The notes: generated by a model from the sequence alone, not told the origin. Positions 44,335 to 56,346 are shown, counted from the first letter of the stretch. The stretch: DNA of 64,000 bases from Comamonadaceae bacterium (GCA_013297875.1 JAAFIW010000001.1:124001-188000); one strand, 5' to 3'. Translations and numbers: made by a program.

Positions 44335-45858
44335 ATGAACGCGCCCACACCTTCAGCAACGCCACCCACACCCGCTTTTTCGTCTTTGCCCGACTTGCTG
44401 GCCCAGCAGGCCCACCGGCAGGCAGACCAGGTGGCCTTGCAGTTTGACGGGCAGGCCTGGCGCTATGGGCAACTGCACGCCCGCAGCCAGACGCTGGCGC
44501 AAGTGCTGCGCAGCCGGGGCATAGTCGCGGGCGACCGCGTGGCCTGGCTGGGCTTGAACCACCCGGTGCAGATGGCGCTGTTGTTTGCGCTGACGCAACT
44601 GCAGGCCGTGCTGGTGCCGCTGAACTACCGGCTGGCCCCTGCCGAGCTACAGGCCGTGCTGGCAGACTGCACGCCCCGCCTGCTGGTGCATGACAAGGCT
44701 TTTGAGTCGCCCGCCCAGGTGATTGCTGCTCAAGCAGCTATTGATTGCATAGCAGTTGATGGCATCGCAATGGATCAGGGGCTTGGCGATCAACCTACCC
44801 TGCCCCAGGCCGGCCTGCCCAGCCTGCCGCCACCGTCGCCCACCGCCCCTGCCCTGCTCGTCTACACCTCCGGCACCACCGGCAAACCCAAAGGCGCGGT
44901 ACACACGCAGGCCATGCTGCTGGCCAATATGGCCGCTGCCGTGCAGGTGCAGGCCCTCACGCCGCAAGACCGGGTGCTCACCGTGCTACCGCTGTTTCAT
45001 GTGGGTGGCCTGTGCATTCAAACCCTGCCTGCGCTGTATGCCGGGGCCACGGTGCTGCTGCAGGCGCGCTTTGACGCGGCGGCCACGCTGGCCAGCATCG
45101 CCACCGAGCGCCCCACGCTCACCTTGCAAGTGCCCGCCACCTTGAAAGCCCTCATCGAGCACGCCGCATGGGCCGACACCGACCTGAGCACCCTGCGCGC
45201 CGTGTGGGCCGGCTCCAGCCTGTTGCCGCCCGCACTGCTGACGGCATTTGAGGCACGGGGCCTGCCGCTGTGCAATGTGTATGGCGCAACGGAGACCGGA
45301 CCGTTTTCCATTGCCCTGCCACCCGAGCACACGGCAGATCACGCGGGCTCTTGCGGCTGGCCAGCGCCAGGGGTTGAGGTGCATTTAAGCAATGTGCAAA
45401 ACGGCGTGGGCCAGGTGCTGCTGCGCGCACCCAACGTGGTTGCGTACTACTGGCCCGATGTGCCCGCAACCGATGCCGACGGCTGGTTTCACACCGGCGA
45501 CCTGGCCGCCCAGGCACCCGACGGCAGCTACACCATCGTCGGCCGGGCCAAAGACATGGTGATTTCGGGTGGCGAAAACATCTACCCAGCTGAAGTAGAA
45601 AACGCGCTGACCCACCACCCCGCCGTGGCCGAATGCGCCGTGCTGGGCCTGCCCGATGCCCGCTGGGGCGAGGTGCTGGCCGCCGTGCTGGTGCTGCACG
45701 CCGACACCCGCGCCACTGACGAGGATTTAACGGCCTTTTTAGCCCCGCGACTGGCCCGCTACAAACTGCCCCGCCACTTCCTGCGGGTGGACAGCCTGCC
45801 GCGCACTGCCCTGGGCAAGGTACAAAAGAAGGCACTTCAGGCGCTATTTAATTCGTAG
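44335..45858 (+). CDS. AMP-binding acyl-CoA ligase
   Basis: 507 residues. ANL superfamily: P-loop LLVYTSGTTGKPKGAVHT, VYGATETGPFS, the GWFHTGDLAAQ motif, hinge VGRAKDMVISGGENIYPAEVE (in part) and the C-terminal catalytic Lys in LPRTALGKVQKKAL. It activates a carboxylic acid as acyl-AMP then acyl-CoA; closest in pattern to medium/long-chain or aryl ligases, exact substrate unclear. Oddity: residues ~126-141 (VIAAQAAIDCIAV) are encoded by a dispersed repeat, between LLVHDKAFESP and the P-loop region, a variable part of the family. Confidence 0.9.
   Translation: MNAPTPSATPPTPAFSSLPDLLAQQAHRQADQVALQFDGQAWRYGQLHARSQTLAQVLRSRGIVAGDRVAWLGLNHPVQMALLFALTQLQAVLVPLNYRLAPAELQAVLADCTPRLLVHDKAFESPAQVIAAQAAIDCIAVDGIAMDQGLGDQPTLPQAGLPSLPPPSPTAPALLVYTSGTTGKPKGAVHTQAMLLANMAAAVQVQALTPQDRVLTVLPLFHVGGLCIQTLPALYAGATVLLQARFDAAATLASIATERPTLTLQVPATLKALIEHAAWADTDLSTLRAVWAGSSLLPPALLTAFEARGLPLCNVYGATETGPFSIALPPEHTADHAGSCGWPAPGVEVHLSNVQNGVGQVLLRAPNVVAYYWPDVPATDADGWFHTGDLAAQAPDGSYTIVGRAKDMVISGGENIYPAEVENALTHHPAVAECAVLGLPDARWGEVLAAVLVLHADTRATDEDLTAFLAPRLARYKLPRHFLRVDSLPRTALGKVQKKALQALFNS
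44709..44756 (+). repeat. Dispersed repeat inserted in frame in the acyl-CoA ligase gene
   Basis: GATTGCTGCTCAAGCAGCTA then TTGATTGCATAGCAGTTG. Near-perfect core inside an open reading frame. Confidence 0.88.
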
Positions 45859-46260
45859 CTGCTTGAGCGCGCTGGGTCAACACTAGAGGCTTGTTTGGCT
45901 TGAATTTGGTGAAGCGTGTCTTGCTCCTTGCCGCCTTTGGGGGAAGGAGTTGCTGGTTCGATTGCCCATTTGCAACACTACACTTTTGATAGCTGCTTGA
46001 GCAATGAATATATGGGCTGCTGGCTGATCTGACCTCAAAACGTCAGGGGCACGGAGTTTCGTAGTCTCCGGTGGGGCGCAATTGGGGTCGGAGCCCGATT
46101 TCGTATCGGCTCCACGTGCGCCGATCAAGACCGCGTCCTGAATCGGGATCCGACCCCAAATGCTTGTCGCGCCGCATTCGCGGGGGAACAAGCGTCATCA
46201 CCGCCAAGCCATGTCATCTGTCATGGCTGGTTGCCAGCAGCCGCGCCATCCGTCATTCCA
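45859..46260. other. Repeat-filled intergenic region
   Basis: No gene is supported. Dispersed-repeat copies lie at 45841-45880 (overlapping the ligase stop: GCGCTATTTAATTCGTAGC) and 45975-46028. A GGGGGAAGGAG fragment at ~45940 resembles the hemC-hemD repeats. An inverted repeat with arms ATTGGGGTCGGAGCCCGATT (46081-46100) and AATCGGGATCCGACCCCAAA (46141-46160) follows, then GTCATC-type repeats (46190-46256). Confidence 0.75.
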
Positions 46261-48771
<2,511 letters not shown>

Positions 48772-48867
48772 TCAGCGATGTTGCCATTCGGCAGCAGACG
48801 TATCCGTCACGCCGGTGTCTCGCCCGACACCCGTCTTGCTGGCATCAAAAGAACAAAATTCAAACCA

Positions 48868-48925
48868 AATCCGCCACCAGCCCATACAAATACTGCTCAA
48901 GCAGCTACAAATTCAGGAGTGTTCG
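48868..48925 (+). repeat. Dispersed repeat forming the 3' end of the DUF4345 gene
   Basis: CCGCCACCAGCCCATACAAA then TACTGCTCAAGCAGCTACAA and ATTCAGGAG. The minus-strand gene at 48897 takes its last residues (EFVAA) and stop codon from it. Confidence 0.85.
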
Positions 48926-49307
48926 TCTGCCCGATACGGCTTTGCCACCACACAAACAGCGGCGCACCCACAATCTCCAGCAGCGTGAACGCGATAAACG
49001 GCAGCGGTGGCAGGCCGATAAAGACCATGGACAGCAAGCGCCCGACGCCCCCTATAAAAATCATGCCCCAAAGAATGCGAAACAAAGCGGTTTGCGTGTC
49101 GATGCGGGGCACCAGCCACAGCAAGGCCAAGCCCAAGCCCAGCCACACGCCTGCGAAAAACCGCAGCTTGCTGTCCAGCAAGGGGTCGTGCGGAATGCCG
49201 GCGGCCACATACAGCGGGTCGGTCACGCCCATCAGGCTGATGCCGCCAGTGATCACCGGGATCAGGCCCAGCACGGCGGTGGTGTATTGCAAAGCGCGTT
49301 TTGTCAT
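48897..49307 (-). CDS. DUF4345-type small membrane protein
   Basis: 136 residues, four hydrophobic segments. Pattern YTTAVLGLIPVITGGISLMGV, DSKLRFFAGVWLGLGLALL and FRILWGMIFIGGVGRLLSM (quoted in part) fits DUF4345, small integral membrane proteins of unknown function. It is divergent from an HxlR regulator with a ~90-bp AT-rich gap, so HxlR control is likely. Confidence 0.85.
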   Translation of the reverse strand: MTKRALQYTTAVLGLIPVITGGISLMGVTDPLYVAAGIPHDPLLDSKLRFFAGVWLGLGLALLWLVPRIDTQTALFRILWGMIFIGGVGRLLSMVFIGLPPLPFIAFTLLEIVGAPLFVWWQSRIGQTNTPEFVAA

Positions 49308-49398
49308 GTTTCAATCCTCTGGTAGGTTGCATATTGAAAGTTAGCTCGGCAATCATACATAACTTTTAATTTGCAAGCAATCTATTTTCAAATCGCTC

Positions 49399-49863
49399 AT
49401 GCAAAACATCCACACGCCCCTTCGAGACCAATGCTCCATCGCCCGCGCAGCCGACCTGATTGGCGATGGCTGGACCTTGATGCTGCTGCGCGAGCTGTTT
49501 TGGCGCAGCACGCGCTATGAGCAGCTGGCCGAACACACCGGCATGGCCAGCAACGTGCTCGCCCAGCGCCTGCGCAAGCTGGTGGACAGCGGCATCGTGA
49601 CCAAAACCGTGGTGGAAAACGACGCCCGCCGGTTTGACTACGCGCTCACGCCCAAGGGCCTGGAGTTGTTCCCGGTGGTGATGGCCGTGATGGCCTGGGG
49701 CGACCGCTGGTCCAGCGGCGATGCCGGGCCCTTGATTGCGTTGCACCACACCGTGTGCGGCAAAAAAACCCGGCCCGGCACGGTGTGCAGCGCCTGCGGC
49801 GAGCCGCTGACGCACGACACGATCCGCGCCGAGGTGACCGAGGCCTACCAACAGGCTGAATAG
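49399..49863 (+). CDS. HxlR-family winged-helix regulator
   Basis: 154 residues. HxlR core: CSIARAADLIGDGWTLMLLRELFW, RYEQLAEHTGMASNVLAQRL, LVDSGIVTKTVVENDARRFD, YALTPKGLELFPVVMAV (in pieces). The C-terminal extension ends with CSACGEPLTHDTI, a Cys pair that with C16 could sense redox or electrophiles. It probably represses the divergent DUF4345 gene. Confidence 0.92.
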   Translation: MQNIHTPLRDQCSIARAADLIGDGWTLMLLRELFWRSTRYEQLAEHTGMASNVLAQRLRKLVDSGIVTKTVVENDARRFDYALTPKGLELFPVVMAVMAWGDRWSSGDAGPLIALHHTVCGKKTRPGTVCSACGEPLTHDTIRAEVTEAYQQAE

Positions 49864-49887
49864 TCGAGGTACGGGCGTTTTTTAAGC

Positions 49888-49946
49888 CAAATCGGCCATC
49901 AGCCCATGTCAATACTGCTCAAGCAGCTATCTATTCAGGAGCATTC
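49888..49946 (+). repeat. Dispersed repeat forming the 3' end of the AmpG-like gene
   Basis: A near-complete copy: AAATCGGCCATCAGCCCATG, TCAATACTGCTCAAGCAGCT, ATCTATTCAGGAGCATTC. The minus-strand gene at 49931 takes its last residues (NVNAPE) and TAG stop from it. Confidence 0.9.
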
Positions 49947-51289
49947 ACATTGCTGGGCGATGCCTGCTTCACCACGGTCACCCGCCCCGCCAGGTACACC
50001 AGCACCAACACCGGCAAGCCCAGCAGCGCCGTTGACACAAAAAACGACTGGTAGCCAAAGGCGTCGACAAAGCTCCCGGAAAAACCAGCAATCCACTTGG
50101 GGGCCAGCACCATCATGGAGCTGAAGAGCGCGTACTGCGTGGCCGAATACTGGATATTGGTCAGGCTGGACAGGTAGGCAATGAAGGCGGCAGAGGCAAT
50201 GCCGCTGGACAGGTTGTCGGCTGAGATCACCGCGATCAAGGCCGTCACATCGTGGCCGCGCGTGCCCAGCCAGGCAAACAGCAGGTTACTGGCCGCCGAC
50301 AAAATCGCGCCCAGCATCAGCACCCGCATCACGCCCCAGCGCATGGCCATGGCACCGCCGATGAAGGCACCGGCCAAGGTCATGATCACGCCGTAGACCT
50401 TGGTGACGGCGGCCACTTCGTCCTTGGTGTATTTCATGTCCACATAAAACGGGTTGGCCATGATGCCCATGACGATGTCGCTGATGCGGTAGACCGCAAT
50501 TAGCGAAAGAATCAGCGCGGCCTGCCAGCGGTAGCGGGCGATGAATTCGGCAAACGGCTCCACCAGCGCGCTGCGCAACCACTCAGCGGCATTGCGCGCG
50601 GGGGGAATTTCGCGGTGAATCGGCTCGCGCGACAGCAGCACCGTGAGCACACCCACCAGCATGCAGGCCGCCATCACCAGGTAGGCGGTTTGCCAGGCCG
50701 CATGTTGATAGGCGGCCACGTTGGCAACTTCCGCCCGCGCGGCAATCCACAACACGCCGGCCCCAGCCCAGATCATGGCCAGCCGATAGCCGGTTTGGTA
50801 CGTGGCGGCAAGCGCAGCCTGGCGCTGCATGTCGGCCGATTCGATGCGAAACGCATCCAGCGCAATGTCTTGCGTAGCCGAGCCAAAGGCCACCAGCAGC
50901 GCAAACCACACCACCGGCCCCAGCGTGAGCTTGGGGTCCACCAGCGCCATGCCCACCAGCCCGGCCATGATGAGCGCCTGCGACAGCAGCAGCCAGCTGC
51001 GCCTGCGCCCCAAAGCGCGGGTGAGCAGCGGAATCGGGAGCCGGTCCACCAGCGGTGCCCAGCACCACTTGAAACCGTAGGCCAAGCCCACCCAGCTCAA
51101 GTAGCCAATGGTGGTGCGGTCAATGCCCGCCTCGCGCAGCCGAAAGCTCAAAGTGCCCAGCACCAGCAGCAGCGGCAGCCCGGCCGAAAAACCCAGCGCC
51201 AGCATGCGCAGGCTGGCGGGCTCCAGGTAGACGCGCAGGGTGGCGGCCCAAGACAGTTTGGTGGGGGCGGTGGGGGTGAGTTCGGACAT
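49931..51289 (-). CDS. ampG: AmpG-like MFS permease (muropeptide transporter)
   Basis: 452 residues with about 12 transmembrane helices. Family signs: LRMLALGFSAGLPLLLVLGTL, RLREAGIDRTTIGYLSWVGLAYGFKWCWAPLVDRLP (in part), GSATQDIALDAFRIE and the late SSLTNIQYSATQYALFSSM. AmpG imports anhydro-muropeptides from peptidoglycan turnover into the cytoplasm and so affects beta-lactamase induction. The C-terminus is repeat-derived. It is divergent from the M48 peptidase gene. Confidence 0.9.
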   Translation of the reverse strand: MSELTPTAPTKLSWAATLRVYLEPASLRMLALGFSAGLPLLLVLGTLSFRLREAGIDRTTIGYLSWVGLAYGFKWCWAPLVDRLPIPLLTRALGRRRSWLLLSQALIMAGLVGMALVDPKLTLGPVVWFALLVAFGSATQDIALDAFRIESADMQRQAALAATYQTGYRLAMIWAGAGVLWIAARAEVANVAAYQHAAWQTAYLVMAACMLVGVLTVLLSREPIHREIPPARNAAEWLRSALVEPFAEFIARYRWQAALILSLIAVYRISDIVMGIMANPFYVDMKYTKDEVAAVTKVYGVIMTLAGAFIGGAMAMRWGVMRVLMLGAILSAASNLLFAWLGTRGHDVTALIAVISADNLSSGIASAAFIAYLSSLTNIQYSATQYALFSSMMVLAPKWIAGFSGSFVDAFGYQSFFVSTALLGLPVLVLVYLAGRVTVVKQASPSNVNAPE

Positions 51290-51404
51290 AGGTGCGTGGT
51301 TTGTTGTTGCTTTGTGGGCTCATCGGTGCGGGTTTCTTGCGCCACTGGGCTAAGGCATATGGGGCCGGTTTTGCGCTGACAAGTTTCCTCACTATTATTG
51401 AGCC

Positions 51405-52265
51405 ATGTGTACCCTCTGCAACCTCAAACAGACCCAGACCCACAACCTGCCTGCCAGCTCTCAGTGGCAAGGCCGCCGTGGCTTTTTACTCGCCGCCGCC
51501 GCCGCTGCAGCGCAACCCGCGCTGGCGCAGGTGGATGTGGGCAAGTCGTCCCAGGTGCGCAACCTGGTGCCCGCCGAATCCCTGGAAAAAGCGGCCCAAC
51601 AGCAGTACGCGCAAACCATTGGTGAGGCGCGCGCCAAAAATGCACTGGCACCCGACAACAACCCCCAAGTGGTCAAGCTGCGCGCTATTGCCCAGCGGCT
51701 GATTCCGTTTGCCCCGCAGTGGAATGGCCGTGTGGCCAAGTGGACCTGGGAAGTCAACCTGATCAACAGCAAGCAGATCAACGCCTGGTGCATGCCCGGC
51801 GGCAAGATTGCGTTTTACACCGGCATCCTCGATGAGCTGAAGCTCACTGACGACGAAATCGCCATGATCATGGGCCACGAAATGGCCCACGCGCTGCGCG
51901 AGCACGCCCGTGAACGCCTGGCCAAAAGCCAGGCCACCGGCATCGGCCTGTCGGTGTTGTCGCAGATGCTGGGGCTCGGGCAAGTGGGCGATGTGGCCGC
52001 CAACCTGGGCACCCAGTTGCTGAGCATGAAATACAGCCGAGACGACGAAACCGAAGCCGACCTGGTCGGCCTGGAGATCGCCGCCCGAGGCGGTTTTGAG
52101 CCTTCAGCCAGCGTGCGTCTGTGGGAAAAAATGGCCAAAGCCACCGGCGACAAAGGTGGCCCCGCCTTCCTGTCCACCCACCCCAGCGGGCCAGATCGCA
52201 TCAAACAACTGGGTGACAACGTGCCGAAGGTGCAGGGCTTGTATGAGAAGGCGCGGCGGGGGTAG
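51405..52265 (+). CDS. M48-family zinc metallopeptidase, exported
   Basis: 286 residues. N-terminal signal QGRRGFLLAAAAAAAQPALA with a twin-arginine-like RRGFL. The mature protein has the HExxH site IMGHEMAHALREHA (HEMAH 158-162), the third ligand in DDETEADLVGLEIAARGGFEP (in part) and the conserved NAWCMPGGKIAFYTGIL block. BepA/LoiP-type peptidases of this kind act in periplasmic quality control, for instance of outer-membrane assembly. A C-x2-C at residues 2-5 (MCTLC) before the signal is odd. Confidence 0.92.
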   Translation: MCTLCNLKQTQTHNLPASSQWQGRRGFLLAAAAAAAQPALAQVDVGKSSQVRNLVPAESLEKAAQQQYAQTIGEARAKNALAPDNNPQVVKLRAIAQRLIPFAPQWNGRVAKWTWEVNLINSKQINAWCMPGGKIAFYTGILDELKLTDDEIAMIMGHEMAHALREHARERLAKSQATGIGLSVLSQMLGLGQVGDVAANLGTQLLSMKYSRDDETEADLVGLEIAARGGFEPSASVRLWEKMAKATGDKGGPAFLSTHPSGPDRIKQLGDNVPKVQGLYEKARRG

Positions 52266-52401
52266 GAACTGACCCGGGCTCTACGGAGCCGCACCTGGCA
52301 GACCGACAGGCGGGCAACGTCCTGCGCATATGGGTTTGCAAGGGTTTTGACCCGCACCATTGTGTGCAAGACTGATGCCTGCTCTTTACCCAGTCTTAGG
52401 T

Positions 52402-55400
52402 ATGACAAACCCAAGTGCCACGCCCAGCCTGCAAGCCGCCCGCCCAGCTGGTTTCCCTACCAAAAATGCACGTGCTGAAGCCGAGTCGACTGGGTCAAGC
52501 CACCGACGTCATGTCACCCTACTGTTTTCAGATGTTGCCGGCTCGTCTGCGCACGCCGAGCGGCTGGAGGAAGAGGTATACGCCAAGTCATTGACTGACT
52601 TCAGAGCCATTGCACGAGAGGTCATCGCCAAGCATGGCGGCAACATTGCGCGGATACAGGGCGATGGCCTGCTGGCCATTTTCGGGCACCCAACCGCATC
52701 GGAAGACGACGGTCGCCGTGCGACCGAAGCCGCACTGGAGCTGCACGACCGCGTCAGACTGTTGATGCTTGGAAGCGACACCATGCAACTGCATTCGGGC
52801 ATTCATGCAGGCCTGGTGTTGCTGACGGATGGCGACATTGAGCGGGGTCGCTTGGATGTGGTGGGCGAAGTGCCCAACACAGCCGCCCGGTTGTGCAGCC
52901 TGGCAGCCGCTGGCGAGGTAATGGTCAGCGAAGAAACGCTCGGTCCACAGACACTTTTTTTCCAGGTTGCGCAGTTGCGCCAGCTGGTCATCAAGGGACG
53001 GTCTGCGCCTTTGAACGTGGTGCGCGTGCTGGGCAGGGCTTCGATGGGGCGTCGCATTGATGCGGCTGCGCAACGCGGCGTGGTTTCGTTTGTGGGCCGA
53101 TTGCCCGCCTTGGCTCAAATGGCGGCGGCGGCCGAACAGGCTCGCACGGGCACTGCAACCAGGCTGCTGGTTATTGGCGAAGCGGGTATTGGCAAAACGC
53201 GGTTGATGGATGAATTTCAAAGCCGCCTGGATCCTGCCACTTTCCGTGTGCTACAGGGCTACTGCGAAAACTACCTGGGTGCCGAGCCGCTTCAACCTTT
53301 TATGCACTGGATTCGCAGCGCATTGGGCTGGCGGGCTGACGCCAGCGCGCAAGACAACGAATCTGCAACCCAAACAGCCTTGGCATCGCTTGGGGAAGCC
53401 GCCATCAACGATTTCGAGCCTCTGGCACAGGCAATGGCCGGGGGGCACAGCGCCAGCGGGTCATCACCCCAAGCGCCCGTCAGGGTATCGGCCATCACCG
53501 AGCTGCTGGCTCGCCTGGCACAGCAACGAACTCTGGTTCTGATTCTGGATGACTGGCAATGGGCCGACGATGCCAGTCGACATGTGCTGGAGGCGCTGAA
53601 CGCCCGGTGTTTGCCGGTTTTCGTGTTGATCGCGACCCGGCCAGTGGATGACGAAAATCACGGACTGATCGGCATCCGGACGCTGGGCTTGCAGCCGCTG
53701 GCGTTTGAAGAAGGGGCCCACGCTATCTCTGCCTGGCTGCCCAGCGCAGAGCCTTTCATCACCCAGGAGATCTACCGGCTCTCCGGTGGCAGCCCTTTGT
53801 TCATTGAAGAGTTGTGTCGTGCCGCAGCGGATGGTGACTTTCCATCTGCGTCGCGCAACTCCGCCGCCTGGATCAATGCGCTGGTTGCGTCCCGTATGGC
53901 ACGCCTGCCCGCTGAGCAAGTTGACTTTCTGCAAACAGCGGCCGTGGGGGGCAATGTGTTTGCGGTCTGGCTGCTGGAGCGCTTGGTCGGGCCAGTACGG
54001 GCAGACGAGATGCTGGAGGCATTGGCCGAGCAGGATTTTTTGGTGCCCGCAGATCAACCTGGCATGCTGCGCTTCAAGCATGTGCTGACGCGGGATGCGG
54101 TCTATGCAACCGTCAACCCGGCAAGGCGGCGAGCGCTGCATTTGCAAGTGGCACAGGTGGTACATGCTGCAAGCGCGAGCCAATACATGTCAGAACGTCT
54201 TGAAACGCTCGCCTATCACTACGACGCCGCCAATGCCAGCGAACAGGCGGCAGACTTTGCAGAAGCGGCTGGCGACAAAGCGCTCGCAACCATGGCACTG
54301 GATCGCGCACGGTCACACTACACCACGGCATTGAAGTCGCTGGATGCCTCGCCAACACTGAACCACGCCGCCAAGTTGCGATGGTGCGCCGTTGCCGAAA
54401 AATTGGGGCAGGCCTGTGTCTTTGACCCTCTTGATATCTCCCACGGTCTAACCCTGTTTGAATGCGCTGCCCGACGGGCAGCCGAGACAGGCGATGCCAA
54501 TGCACTGGCTCGCGCTCACTATTGGCTAGGCTATGTCAACTACGGCAAGGGCAGGCCACGCGAAGCAGTACGGCATTGCGAAAGCGCCCTGTCGCACGCG
54601 CAGGCAGCGGGCGACGCCCGCCTGGCCGCGCAGGTGCAGGCGACGCTGGGCCAGTCACTGGCGTCTGCCGGTCGGTATGCCCAAGCCATGCCGCTGCTTG
54701 AACAGGCATACGAAAGCAAGCGCCAGCAAATTCGCACCGGCAGTGGAACAGCGATTGGCTCGGCCTACACGCTGGCGCGAATGGCCTACACCTGGGGCGA
54801 TCTGGGCCGGTTTGAAGAGGCTGGTCAACACTTTGAAAAGGCATTGCACCTGCTGGGCGACAAGATTCATCCGGTTGGTGCCTCGATCAGGGAATTGGTC
54901 TGCGCCGTGCATCTGTGGCAGGGGCGCTGGGACGAGGCGTGCCAAGCTGGTCTGGACGGTGCGGATATGGCACTGAGGTGCCGCAGCCAGTTCAACACTG
55001 CCATGGGTCGGGCGCTGGCTGCATGCGGCTCTTGGGCCAGAGACCGAGATGCCGTGTCATTTCGGCAACTGAGCGATGCGACAAACTGGATTGAAATGCG
55101 CGGCGGTGCCATCTCTACCTCGCTGAACTACGGCTGGCTGGTTGAAGCCTCACTGTCTTTGGGCTTGGCCCAGGAAGCACGCCTGCATGCAGCCCGGCTG
55201 TTCACGCGGGCACGCATGCAGGACCGCCACGGTCAAGCCCAGGGATGCAGGGCCTTGGCGAAGATGTTCGCTTCGCAAGGCCAAGTTGCGCGCGCTCATC
55301 ACTACCTGGCGGTTGCACAAAATGCCGCTGACATTCGCGGTTCGCCCAGGGAGTCAGCGCTGAATACCTTTGCCCACGCAGAAGTCTTGGCTGGGTTGAA

Positions 55401-55515
55401 ACAGCCTCGGCGCGCGCTGGAGCTTGCCGAAAAAGCGGCCGAAACGTTCGAGACGATGAAAATGATTTGGCACGTCGACAGGTGCGCTGAGTTTGCCGCG
55501 CGCGTGGTTTCTTAG
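52402..55515 (+). CDS. Class III nucleotide cyclase fused to AAA/STAND-like ATPase and TPR-type repeats
   Basis: 1037 residues from ATG 52402; ATG 52375 or TTG 52360 are alternatives. The cyclase domain (~35-180) has both metal aspartates, D44 in TLLFSDVAGSS and D88 in RIQGDGLLAIFG, and VVGEVPNTAARL. Next is an ATPase: VGRLPALAQM, Walker A GEAGIGKT (259-266), Walker B LVLILDDWQWAD (~378-389), with a helical sensor region. From ~580 to the end are TPR-like helices (HYWLGYVNYGKGRPREAV, LEQAYESKRQQI). Such proteins are cytoplasmic signal integrators of mostly unknown input. It converges on the SGNH/DyP-P450 pair, the stops 3 bp apart. Confidence 0.9.
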   Translation: MTNPSATPSLQAARPAGFPTKNARAEAESTGSSHRRHVTLLFSDVAGSSAHAERLEEEVYAKSLTDFRAIAREVIAKHGGNIARIQGDGLLAIFGHPTASEDDGRRATEAALELHDRVRLLMLGSDTMQLHSGIHAGLVLLTDGDIERGRLDVVGEVPNTAARLCSLAAAGEVMVSEETLGPQTLFFQVAQLRQLVIKGRSAPLNVVRVLGRASMGRRIDAAAQRGVVSFVGRLPALAQMAAAAEQARTGTATRLLVIGEAGIGKTRLMDEFQSRLDPATFRVLQGYCENYLGAEPLQPFMHWIRSALGWRADASAQDNESATQTALASLGEAAINDFEPLAQAMAGGHSASGSSPQAPVRVSAITELLARLAQQRTLVLILDDWQWADDASRHVLEALNARCLPVFVLIATRPVDDENHGLIGIRTLGLQPLAFEEGAHAISAWLPSAEPFITQEIYRLSGGSPLFIEELCRAAADGDFPSASRNSAAWINALVASRMARLPAEQVDFLQTAAVGGNVFAVWLLERLVGPVRADEMLEALAEQDFLVPADQPGMLRFKHVLTRDAVYATVNPARRRALHLQVAQVVHAASASQYMSERLETLAYHYDAANASEQAADFAEAAGDKALATMALDRARSHYTTALKSLDASPTLNHAAKLRWCAVAEKLGQACVFDPLDISHGLTLFECAARRAAETGDANALARAHYWLGYVNYGKGRPREAVRHCESALSHAQAAGDARLAAQVQATLGQSLASAGRYAQAMPLLEQAYESKRQQIRTGSGTAIGSAYTLARMAYTWGDLGRFEEAGQHFEKALHLLGDKIHPVGASIRELVCAVHLWQGRWDEACQAGLDGADMALRCRSQFNTAMGRALAACGSWARDRDAVSFRQLSDATNWIEMRGGAISTSLNYGWLVEASLSLGLAQEARLHAARLFTRARMQDRHGQAQGCRALAKMFASQGQVARAHHYLAVAQNAADIRGSPRESALNTFAHAEVLAGLKQPRRALELAEKAAETFETMKMIWHVDRCAEFAARVVS

Positions 55516-55518
55516 GGT

Positions 55519-56346
55519 TTAGGTAGGCAAGCCTGCGTCGATCGCTGCATCGATTTTGAGGGCCATCAAACGGAAGCCTTCACTCTTGGGGTGCATATCG
55601 TTTTCCCAGCCTTGACTGGCATTGCCGGGCCAATTTGTTGAGATGGTTCCCCGCAAATCAACGTGCTTCAGGAAGCTCTTAAACCTTGGATCTCCTGACA
55701 AGCCAATCAACATGTCATGGATTGCGTCGATTAATGTCCTGACAGCTGCGGTGACTTTCTTGAGATCGTTTGTATTCGAGAGAGCATATCCCTTACCACT
55801 TTCAAAGAACGGGTTATATAGCCAACTCTTCCGACCGACTCCTCTAGGTATAGGGTAGTCATATCCATGCGTGATAACCAGTATTTTCACGTTGCCAATA
55901 TTGATGCGTGTTTGTATTTTGACCAGCAAGGCCTCATACCATATTTTCAAATTAGCGATATGAAGTGTCAGTTTCTGAGCATCCAATGCACTTGTCTGTG
56001 GGTTATTATCATTTACAACAATGATGTTGCTCAATGCGTCTTCTACTGAATCATTGCCGCCGCCCGATAGCAAGATGGCAACTGGGTGCTTGGCTCTCCC
56101 GATCGGGTAATCCACCACATACTTTAGAAACTCAGAAGTAACGACAGCACTGTCTCGCGCCAAGGATTGAATCAATCCGTAGGTTTGCCATTTGCAAAAC
56201 CATTCCAGCTCGAACGAGTAGTCGAAATCTTTGAGGTGTTTTCTTAAATCGATTTGGGAGTCACCCAATCGATAGTCAACCCAGGAGTCGCCGGCTGCAA
56301 GCAAGTACTTGCCCATACGGCTAGGGGGGTTTGGGATAGTTGCCAT
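55519..56346 (-). CDS. SGNH/GDSL-type hydrolase, low-GC
   Basis: 275 residues. Catalytic blocks: GDSWVDY with Ser21, GGGND (95-99, Asn of block III), and DMHPKSEGF with D250 and H252, giving a full SGNH triad plus oxyanion Asn. No signal peptide, so cytoplasmic as written. SGNH enzymes are esterases, lipases or deacylases. It starts 10 bp after the stop of the DyP-P450 gene on the same strand and is almost certainly co-transcribed. Its base composition is clearly more AT-rich than its neighbours, a sign of separate acquisition. It may release the acyl substrate of its partner or act on the product; both are inference. Confidence 0.82.
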   Translation of the reverse strand: MATIPNPPSRMGKYLLAAGDSWVDYRLGDSQIDLRKHLKDFDYSFELEWFCKWQTYGLIQSLARDSAVVTSEFLKYVVDYPIGRAKHPVAILLSGGGNDSVEDALSNIIVVNDNNPQTSALDAQKLTLHIANLKIWYEALLVKIQTRINIGNVKILVITHGYDYPIPRGVGRKSWLYNPFFESGKGYALSNTNDLKKVTAAVRTLIDAIHDMLIGLSGDPRFKSFLKHVDLRGTISTNWPGNASQGWENDMHPKSEGFRLMALKIDAAIDAGLPT

